DNA of 5,639 nucleotides from Fidelibacterota bacterium SCGC AAA003-L08 (GTDB lineage: Bacteria; Fidelibacterota; Marinisomatia; SCGC-AAA003-L08; D37C17), in contig ASPJ01000048.1 in NCBI GenBank assembly GCA_000405805.1, positions 1 through 5,639 of the forward strand. Reading direction: 5' to 3'. The translations under genes and the position numbers were made by a program. Shown here piece after piece: positions 1-5,231 of the stretch; position 1 is the first letter of the stretch; the number at the start of each line of letters is the position of its first letter. The notes beneath the pieces were generated by a model. It was not told the origin of the DNA and searched no databases. It saw only the letters and a program-made list of their open reading frames with translations.

Positions 1-422
1 GAGATACTGAATCTAGTCCCAAAGATAGTTTAGATAATCAAGATACTGAGTCTATTACTAAAGATAGTTTAGATAATCAAGATATAGATATAGAATATAT
101 CAAGTTAAACTGGGATAAAATGATAGTTGGTATTGGAAAAAAATACCCGAAAACAGCAGGTTTTTTAGATGAGGCAGTGATATCAGACTACAAAGGTAAC
201 AAATTAGATTTAGCAATAATAAACGGTTCTCAATTTCATATTAACAGTTTAGAAAATGACATTAATATTATTAATGAAGAATTCTCTTCTTTCTTTAAGA
301 AAGAAATAAATGTTTATTTTAAAATAAAGAAAGATGATAAGAAAAAAAATAGTACTAATAAACCAGAGCAACATCCATTATTATCGAAAGCAATAGATTT
401 GTTAGATGGTGAAATAATGTAA
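1..422 (+). CDS. dnaX: DNA polymerase III subunit gamma/tau, C-terminal part (5' truncated by window)
   Basis: This is the 3' end of the clamp-loader ATPase subunit, which loads the sliding clamp and couples polymerase to helicase. The frame is open from base 3 with no start, so the gene begins upstream; the ATG at 120 is internal. The visible 139 or so residues start with an acidic, Ser/Asp/Asn-rich linker carrying a 13-residue tandem repeat. A small alpha/beta domain follows, beginning near the Trp of KLNWDKMI, with the pattern of the DnaX C-terminal domain (hydrophobic strands, GNKLDLAI). After a Lys-rich spacer the protein ends in HPLLSKAIDLLDGEIM, a tail like that of many non-proteobacterial DnaX proteins. 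The AAA+ core is not in the window. Its place directly before ybaB and recR, a very common bacterial arrangement, strongly supports the name. The C-terminal domain alone is weakly conserved, so the call rests partly on context. Confidence 0.85.
   Translation, partial: DTESSPKDSLDNQDTESITKDSLDNQDIDIEYIKLNWDKMIVGIGKKYPKTAGFLDEAVISDYKGNKLDLAIINGSQFHINSLENDINIINEEFSSFFKKEINVYFKIKKDDKKKNSTNKPEQHPLLSKAIDLLDGEIM
3..80 (+). repeat. Two-copy 39-bp in-frame tandem repeat in the dnaX linker
   Basis: Bases 3-41 and 42-80 are two adjacent 39-bp units encoding DTESSPKDSLDNQ and DTESITKDSLDNQ. The last 21 bases of the two units are identical, and the differences cluster in the middle. A third partial unit may start at 81 (GAT ATA GAT). 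Because the unit is a multiple of three it keeps the reading frame and only lengthens an acidic, probably disordered linker. Further copies may lie upstream of the window. Confidence 0.9.
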
Positions 423-426
423 ATAT

Positions 427-432
427 AGGAGG
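427..432 (+). promoter_or_regulatory. Strong Shine-Dalgarno site for ybaB
   Basis: A perfect AGGAGG lies 5 nt before the ATG at 438, in the 15-bp gap after the dnaX stop. It is the best ribosome binding site in the window. It fixes the ybaB start and suggests high, independent translation of this small abundant DNA-binding protein. Confidence 0.85.
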
Positions 433-437
433 AAATT

Positions 438-764
438 ATGTTTCCAAAAGGCGGAATGGGTAACCTTATGAAACAAGCTAAGGAAATGCAGTCTAAAATG
501 GCTAAAGCTAAGGAAGAGGTAAAGCGGCTAGAAGGAAAAGGTAGTGCTGGTGGAGGATTAATTAAGATTTGTATTAATGGAAAAAGAGAATTAACCTCAG
601 TTGAGATTGATGATGAAGTATTAAACGAAGAGAAAGATATTGTTGAGGATTTAATCTTAGTTGCAACCAATCAAGCGATAAGTGATATTAATAAAAAAAT
701 TGAAGATACGATGAATGCTGCTACTGGAGGAATGCTTGGAGGATCAGGTTTTCCTGGAATATAA
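438..764 (+). CDS. ybaB: YbaB/EbfC family nucleoid-associated protein
   Basis: This is a small DNA-binding protein, a homodimer in studied members, that coats the nucleoid and affects gene expression. At 108 residues it has the usual family length. The N-terminus (MFPKGGMGNLMKQAKEMQ) is the typical Gly/Met-rich lead into a long amphipathic helix (about residues 8-32). The GKGSAGGGLIKICINGKREL stretch is the conserved glycine turn and first beta strand, followed by VEIDDEVL and an acidic helix (EEKDIVEDLILVATNQAI). The tail is rich in Gly and Met (about residues 93-108), as in orthologues. The start is fixed by the AGGAGG at 427. Its stop overlaps the recR ATG by one base (TAATG), the usual tight ybaB-recR coupling. 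A recombination or repair role is suggested by this conserved pairing but is inference. Confidence 0.96.
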   Translation: MFPKGGMGNLMKQAKEMQSKMAKAKEEVKRLEGKGSAGGGLIKICINGKRELTSVEIDDEVLNEEKDIVEDLILVATNQAISDINKKIEDTMNAATGGMLGGSGFPGI

Positions 765-1357
765 TGAGTGGATTACCTAAAACACTGGAAAAGATTATAG
801 ATTCATTTTCGAGGCTCCCTGGAATTGGAAAAAAAACTGCTCAGAGATTGGGTATGTATATTATGAAAATGGATAATGAATTTGTTTCAGATTTTGCCAA
901 TGCATTACTCGAAATAGAGAATAATATTTACTCATGTTCTATATGTAATAATTTTTCTGATTCTGAAACTTGCAGTATATGCTCTGATCCAACAAGAAGT
1001 TCTCGAATGATTTGTATCGTTGAAAATCCATCAGATATAATATTATTTGAGAATACGGGCTTTAATGGTTTCTTTCATGTTTTGGGAGGATTGATATCTC
1101 CATTAGACGGTGTATCTCCAGAGGATTTATCTATTAAAACTCTTTTGGATCGAATCAATAATATTGATGAGATTATTCTTGCAATAGGCACAAGTATTGA
1201 AGGTGAGGCAACATCATTATATTTAATTAATTTATTAAAACCGTTTAATATTAAGATATCACGACTATCACAAGGTCTCCCCGTTGGAGGATATTTAGAA
1301 TATATAGATAAGGCAACGCTTGAAAAATCATTTTTAGAAAGAGTTGAAATAAATTGA
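764..1357 (+). CDS. recR: Recombination mediator protein RecR
   Basis: RecR works with RecO (and RecF) to load RecA onto SSB-coated single-stranded DNA during gap repair. All family parts are visible in 197 residues, the normal length: a helix-hairpin-helix DNA-binding segment (about 15-34, RLPGIGKKTAQRLG), a four-cysteine zinc site (C58, C61, C70, C73), and a Toprim domain. The Toprim domain starts near ICIVEN (E87), continues through HVLGGLISPLDGVSP (105-119) and IEGEAT (145-150), and ends in LPVGGYLEYIDKATL. The ATG at 764 shares a base with the ybaB stop. It has only a weak GGA at 756-758 before it, so translation probably depends on ybaB. RecA, its client, lies at the far end of the same gene run. 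No key residue appears to be missing. Confidence 0.97.
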   Translation: MSGLPKTLEKIIDSFSRLPGIGKKTAQRLGMYIMKMDNEFVSDFANALLEIENNIYSCSICNNFSDSETCSICSDPTRSSRMICIVENPSDIILFENTGFNGFFHVLGGLISPLDGVSPEDLSIKTLLDRINNIDEIILAIGTSIEGEATSLYLINLLKPFNIKISRLSQGLPVGGYLEYIDKATLEKSFLERVEIN

Positions 1358-1959
1358 TAAAAAAAGAATATATTCCAAATATTCTAACAATTCTCAGAAT
1401 AGTATTAATTCCTATATTCATTTTTTATATGCTGTCTTTAAATTATTTAATTGCACTTATATGTTTTTCTATGGCATCTATTACTGATTGGGCTGATGGT
1501 TACTTTGCAAGAAAATTTGATGTAGTAAGTAGTTTTGGTACATTCTTGGATCCTCTGGCAGATAAGCTATTAGTATTATCAGCATTCTATTCATTTCTAC
1601 AAGTTGATATATTAGTAAAATCAGGAACTATACATATATGGATGGTGGGTATTATTTTGTTTAGAGATATATCAATAACTGTATTAAGAGTTATTATGAA
1701 TTCAAAAGGGAATATTGTATTGGTAACTAGTAAAATTGCAAAGCTAAAAACTTTTTCACAAATAATTACAATAATCTGGATATTATCCTCATTAACATTT
1801 TCAGAAATATGGGTAGAAGAATCGGAGAGTACTTTGAAACAGCTTTTGAATATTAGTTATTCCCTAGTTATAACTACAACATTCCTCACTTTATATACAG
1901 GTGTTCATTATTATTATAGTAATGGTAGAAAACTAATTCATGTTTTGTCAAACAGATGA
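1354..1959 (+). CDS. pgsA: CDP-diacylglycerol--glycerol-3-phosphate 3-phosphatidyltransferase
   Basis: PgsA is an inner-membrane enzyme that joins CDP-diacylglycerol and glycerol-3-phosphate to give phosphatidylglycerol phosphate, the committed step to phosphatidylglycerol and cardiolipin. The full CDP-alcohol phosphatidyltransferase signature D-x2-DG-x2-AR-x8-G-x3-D-x3-D is present: D45, D48, G49, A52, R53, G62, D66, D70. The N-terminus (IPNILTILRIVLIPIFI) is the typical PgsA lead with P8, N9, T12 and R15. Several hydrophobic membrane segments follow (about 15-40, 70-110 and 160-185). The length of 201 aa is normal. The start is a TTG inside a TTGA overlap with the recR stop; the next in-frame ATG is codon 26, which would remove the conserved N-terminus. 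Another CDP-alcohol transferase (for example phosphatidylserine synthase) is possible, but the following pgpA gene strongly favours PgsA. Confidence 0.94.
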   Translation: MIKKEYIPNILTILRIVLIPIFIFYMLSLNYLIALICFSMASITDWADGYFARKFDVVSSFGTFLDPLADKLLVLSAFYSFLQVDILVKSGTIHIWMVGIILFRDISITVLRVIMNSKGNIVLVTSKIAKLKTFSQIITIIWILSSLTFSEIWVEESESTLKQLLNISYSLVITTTFLTLYTGVHYYYSNGRKLIHVLSNR

Positions 1960-2429
1960 ATTCGTTAGCACTATTAATTAACACATTCTTTTTTGTTGGT
2001 AAAATTCCTGTTGCTCCAGGGACGATGGGAAGCTTGGCTACATTAATATTTTGGTATTTTACTCCTCATTTACCATTCATTATGACAATATCTTTACTAT
2101 TTTTTATATTTTCTTTTTCCTATTACACAATATCGATAACATTAAAAGAAACAGAGGATAAAGATCCCCAATATATAGTGATTGATGAAGTTATTGGTAT
2201 GTGGATAGCATTATTACCCTTGAGTCATTTCAAATTATCAGATAGCTTAAGTTTACTCCATATGAAATATATTTTATTAACTTTCATTTTATTTCGATTA
2301 TTTGATATTATGAAGCCTTCGATTATTTATAGATCTCAATTCATCCCTGGCCCATTAGGGATATTACTAGATGATGTAATAGCAGGTATAGTTACATGCC
2401 TAATTCTGATTGGGATTATATCTATATGA
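1956..2429 (+). CDS. pgpA: Phosphatidylglycerophosphatase A
   Basis: PgpA removes the phosphate from phosphatidylglycerol phosphate, the PgsA product, to give phosphatidylglycerol. The 157-residue protein shows the family landmarks in order: GKIPVAPGTMGSL (15-27), YIVIDEVIGMWIAL (73-86, acidic pair D77-E78), FRLFDIMKPS (113-122), and GILLDDVIAG (135-144, acidic pair D139-D140). The acidic residues fit a metal-dependent membrane phosphatase. Hydrophobic segments near 5-14, 28-60, 80-90, 104-118 and 140-157 indicate a multi-pass membrane protein. It starts with an ATGA overlap with the pgsA stop and ends with an ATGA overlap with cinA. The two lipid enzymes therefore form a tightly coupled pair that could supply both steps from CDP-diacylglycerol to phosphatidylglycerol. 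Confidence 0.95.
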   Translation: MNSLALLINTFFFVGKIPVAPGTMGSLATLIFWYFTPHLPFIMTISLLFFIFSFSYYTISITLKETEDKDPQYIVIDEVIGMWIALLPLSHFKLSDSLSLLHMKYILLTFILFRLFDIMKPSIIYRSQFIPGPLGILLDDVIAGIVTCLILIGIISI

Positions 2430-3646
2430 GTAATGCATGTATTATTACTATAGGCAATGAAATTATTGGTGGAATCAGATTAGATACAAACTCCCAGTGG
2501 ATATCAAAAAAGATTGCAGAATATGGGATTGTTACAGATAGAATTATCTCTATTGGAGATAATAACACTGTAATATCAGAAACAGTCAAAAGTACTATTG
2601 ATATATATGATTACATATTTATAACTGGTGGTCTTGGGCCAACACATGATGATGTAACTTTATCCTCATTTAAAGAAGTTTTTAATTTAGAAGAAAAAAT
2701 AGATTTGAATTATTTAGATAAATTAAATAGAGCTTTTTTAGATAGGGGTATTAAAATGCCTGATATTAATAAAAATCAGGCAATTATTTTAGAGGGTTGT
2801 GATATTTTAGATAATCCATATGGAACAGCAAGAGGTATATATTATAGCTATTCTGAATCATTTTTTTTTATTATGCCGGGGGTTCCATCTGAGATGTATA
2901 AAATGATGGATAAAATCGTTGTCCCATTATATCTAGGTGATAAAATAGATTGCAATTATAAAACAATACGTACTTCGGGTATTCCTGAAAGCAAGCTAGC
3001 TGAATCAATGGGTGAAATCATGTCTAAATATGGTAATTGTTTTTCTTTTTCATTTCTACCAAGTTATAAAGGGGTAGACTTCGTATTAAAGACAAGTAAT
3101 ATTGAGGTAGATATTGACAAAACATCTATTGAATTTTATAATGCAATGCAACCATATTCATTTGGGTATAATAATGATTCCTTTAGTGAATTCATTATAA
3201 GTCAATTATCTAAAAAAAATATTTCTATTGCTTTGGCAGAATCGTGCACAGGTGGTTATTTAGGTAAAATATTAACTGATATAACGGGTGCTTCAAAATT
3301 TTTTTATGGTAGTATTGTCGCATACAGTAATGCAATTAAAATAAATAAACTGAATATATCTCAAAAAAAATTAAATAAACATGGTGCTGTTAGTTCTCAA
3401 GTAGCAGAAGATATGGCCTGTAACATCCAAAATCTTTTTGAATCAGATTTAGGATTATCTATAACAGGGATTTCTGGACCAGAGGGAAGTGGTTCAAATA
3501 AAACAATTGGCTTAGTATACATTAGTATTTCTTTTAAAGGTATATCAACTACAAGGAAATTTAATTTTAATTTAGATAGAGATATGAATAGGAAAATGAC
3601 ATGTTATGCAGCGCTAAATATGATTAGGAAAATAATTAATGATTAA
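2426..3646 (+). CDS. cinA: CinA family protein (N-terminal CinA/MoCF-like domain plus C-terminal NMN deamidase domain)
   Basis: CinA is a two-domain protein of pyridine-nucleotide salvage. The N-terminal domain (COG1058 type, related to molybdopterin-binding folds) is linked to ADP-ribose hydrolysis. The C-terminal PncC domain deamidates nicotinamide mononucleotide. From the ATG at 2426 the protein is 406 residues, near the usual 400-420. The N-terminus CIITIGNEIIGG is typical, followed by DTNS (20-23), ITGGLGPTHDDVT (66-78), NPYGTARG and the MPGVPSEM loop. The PncC part has ALAESCTGG (269-277, S273 the likely catalytic serine), YGSIVAYSN, GAVSSQVAEDMA and TGISGPEGSG (347-356). An upstream in-frame ATG at 2396 would add ten atypical residues; the ATGA overlap with pgpA and the family N-terminus favour 2426. 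A competence role is historical naming and is not implied. It sits two genes before recA. Confidence 0.95.
   Translation: MSNACIITIGNEIIGGIRLDTNSQWISKKIAEYGIVTDRIISIGDNNTVISETVKSTIDIYDYIFITGGLGPTHDDVTLSSFKEVFNLEEKIDLNYLDKLNRAFLDRGIKMPDINKNQAIILEGCDILDNPYGTARGIYYSYSESFFFIMPGVPSEMYKMMDKIVVPLYLGDKIDCNYKTIRTSGIPESKLAESMGEIMSKYGNCFSFSFLPSYKGVDFVLKTSNIEVDIDKTSIEFYNAMQPYSFGYNNDSFSEFIISQLSKKNISIALAESCTGGYLGKILTDITGASKFFYGSIVAYSNAIKINKLNISQKKLNKHGAVSSQVAEDMACNIQNLFESDLGLSITGISGPEGSGSNKTIGLVYISISFKGISTTRKFNFNLDRDMNRKMTCYAALNMIRKIIND
3626..3630 (+). promoter_or_regulatory. Shine-Dalgarno site for thpR inside the cinA end
   Basis: AGGAA lies 8 nt before the ATG at 3639 and within the last codons of cinA. 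It supports that start, which overlaps the cinA stop by 8 bp, and allows ribosome entry independent of coupling. Confidence 0.65.
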
Positions 3647-4202
3647 TAAGCATAGAATATTTGTAGGATTAGATTTATCTGGATATCTTTTAAATACTAT
3701 TCCAATGATACGAAGTACAATTGCTGATAAAAAGCAATTTATTAATTGGGTAAGCGGAAGAAATCTGCATTTAACTTTATCTTTTTTAGGTGGAATTGAA
3801 TTAGAAAAAATAACAGTATTAAAAGAAAAATTAAGCAAGATATCAAAAGATCAGTCATTTGAAATTACAGTTAATGATACGGGTTCATTCTCATATAAGG
3901 AGAATCGTAAAGTACTTTGGTTGGGCATAGATAAAGGACGAACTGAATTAGTAAATATTCAGAGTAATATTGAATCTATCACATCATCATTTAAAGATAC
4001 TGATATAATTGAAGAAGAATTTATTCCGCATATCACAATTGGCCGAATAAAATCATCAAGTAAAAATTTCGATTTATCTACGTTTTCGAATGCTGTATAT
4101 TCAGATATCAAAATTCCGATTAAAAAAGTATATTTGTTTAAAAGTCAAATGTCAGAAAAAGGAGTTGAATATTCGATTATATCTGAATATTCCCTTAAAT
4201 AA
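3639..4202 (+). CDS. thpR: RNA 2',3'-cyclic phosphodiesterase (2H family, formerly 2'-5' RNA ligase LigT)
   Basis: This is a 2H phosphoesterase, expected to open 2',3'-cyclic phosphate ends of RNA to 2'-phosphates; family members can also make or break 2'-5' RNA links in vitro. The two catalytic HxT motifs are intact: HLTLSFLG (H44, T46) and HITIGRIK (H131, T133), the second with the characteristic GR. The N-terminus RIFVGLDLS is the usual first strand. The 187-residue length is typical (about 175-200). The protein is probably soluble and cytoplasmic. It overlaps the cinA stop by 8 bp and is followed 20 bp later by recA. Its physiological substrate is unknown in most bacteria, so its place before recA is a genomic association rather than evidence of a repair function. 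Confidence 0.93.
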   Translation: MINKHRIFVGLDLSGYLLNTIPMIRSTIADKKQFINWVSGRNLHLTLSFLGGIELEKITVLKEKLSKISKDQSFEITVNDTGSFSYKENRKVLWLGIDKGRTELVNIQSNIESITSSFKDTDIIEEEFIPHITIGRIKSSSKNFDLSTFSNAVYSDIKIPIKKVYLFKSQMSEKGVEYSIISEYSLK

Positions 4203-4210
4203 TTAAACAT

Positions 4211-4214
4211 GGAG
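4211..4214 (+). promoter_or_regulatory. Shine-Dalgarno site for recA
   Basis: GGAG stands 8 nt before the recA ATG at 4223, in the 20-bp gap after thpR. This gap has no recognisable LexA/SOS operator palindrome and no -35/-10 pair, so recA appears to depend on an upstream promoter unless one is buried in thpR. Confidence 0.7.
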
Positions 4215-4222
4215 TCATAGAT

Positions 4223-5221
4223 ATGGGTAAAGAAGATAAGAATAATAAAAATTTAGAATTAGCTATTTTGCAAATTGAAAAAGATCATGGTAATGAGGCT
4301 ATAATGCGTTTAGGTCAGAAAAATAAAACTACTCTTAATACAATATCTACGGGATCATTATCTTTAGATGAATGTTTGGGTGGAGGCATACCAGAAGGAA
4401 GAATAATTGAAATTTATGGTCCAGAGTCTTCGGGAAAAACGACATTAACTCTACACATAATAGCTGAAGCACAGAAAAAAGGAGGATTAGCAGCATTTAT
4501 TGATGCTGAGCATGCATTAGATCCACAATATGCTAGACAATTAGGTGTTGATACTGATAATTTGCTATTAGCTCAGCCTGATACAGGAGAACAAGCTTTA
4601 GATATTACAGAAACATTAGTTAGGAGTGGTGCCTTAAGTGTAATAGTTATTGATTCAGTAGCTGCATTAGTTCCAAAAGCAGAGCTTGATGGAGATATGG
4701 GTGATTCTCATATGGGTCTTCAAGCACGATTGATGTCGCAAGCATTGCGAAAATTAACAGGCAGTATTAAAAAATCAAATACTTCTGTTATTTTTATTAA
4801 TCAGCTTCGACAGAAAATTGGAGTTGTGTTTGGAAATCCAGAAACGACTACTGGTGGGAATGCTTTAAAGTTTTATACATCAGTACGAATTGATATCCGA
4901 AGAATTGGGCAATTAAAAGATGGGGATGTAGTTATTGGTAATAGGACTAGAGTCAAAGTAGTTAAAAATAAAGTAGCACCTCCATTTAGAATGACTGAAT
5001 TTGATATAATGTATGGGTTTGGCATCTCTAAAGAAGGTGATTTGTTAGATATTGCTCTTAAAGCTGAGATAGTAAAGAAAACTGGTGCTTGGTATTCTTT
5101 TGACGGATCAAAGATTGGTCAAGGGAGAGAGAATGTTAAGATAGCTTTAAAAGAAGATCAAAAATTATATCAAAGTATTGAAACCCAAGTTAAAACTTTT
5201 CTAGGATCTGATGAGGTATAA
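4223..5221 (+). CDS. recA: Recombinase RecA
   Basis: RecA is the ATP-dependent strand-exchange protein of homologous recombination, and the co-protease for SOS repressors where these exist. The protein is 332 residues and aligns without gaps to E. coli numbering through the core. Walker A is GPESSGKTT (66-74, K72, T73), the catalytic glutamate is E96 in DAEHALDP, and Walker B is VIVIDS (140-145, D144). The L1 region DGDMGDSHMG, the L2 region FGNPETTTGGNALKFY with its upstream INQLRQKIGV, and the C-terminal GAWYS and IGQGRENV segments are all present. It is about 20 residues shorter than E. coli RecA because the long acidic C-terminal tail is lacking; it ends in FLGSDEV. The residue after YG in the usually YGEG-like motif is F266. 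The start agrees with the conserved N-terminal helix and the GGAG site. Confidence 0.98.
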   Translation: MGKEDKNNKNLELAILQIEKDHGNEAIMRLGQKNKTTLNTISTGSLSLDECLGGGIPEGRIIEIYGPESSGKTTLTLHIIAEAQKKGGLAAFIDAEHALDPQYARQLGVDTDNLLLAQPDTGEQALDITETLVRSGALSVIVIDSVAALVPKAELDGDMGDSHMGLQARLMSQALRKLTGSIKKSNTSVIFINQLRQKIGVVFGNPETTTGGNALKFYTSVRIDIRRIGQLKDGDVVIGNRTRVKVVKNKVAPPFRMTEFDIMYGFGISKEGDLLDIALKAEIVKKTGAWYSFDGSKIGQGRENVKIALKEDQKLYQSIETQVKTFLGSDEV

Positions 5222-5231
5222 TCTCTATTAA

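Noticed and set aside
120..422. A free-standing 100-residue protein starting at the ATG at 120
   Set aside because: The same frame is open upstream to the window edge, and the ATG lies inside the DnaX C-terminal domain (after KLNWDK). It is an internal methionine.
314..670. A 118-codon open frame on the minus strand across the dnaX end and ybaB
   Set aside because: It is antisense to two well-supported genes, is low-complexity (Ser/Ile/Pro/Phe-rich) and matches no family I recognise. AT-rich coding DNA often gives such frames.
745..756. Small inverted repeat CAGG-TTTT-CCTG just before the recR start
   Set aside because: The stem is only 4 bp (5 with a wobble), lies in the ybaB coding sequence and has no U-run. 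It is too weak for a terminator or regulatory hairpin.
3614..3838. A 74-codon open frame on the minus strand over the cinA-thpR junction
   Set aside because: It is antisense to thpR, which has intact catalytic motifs, and has no recognisable domain or good start context.
4209..4220. Three-codon ATG GAG TCA TAG mini-frame overlapping the recA ribosome site
   Set aside because: A leader peptide is conceivable, but a three-codon frame is expected by chance and nothing else supports attenuation here.
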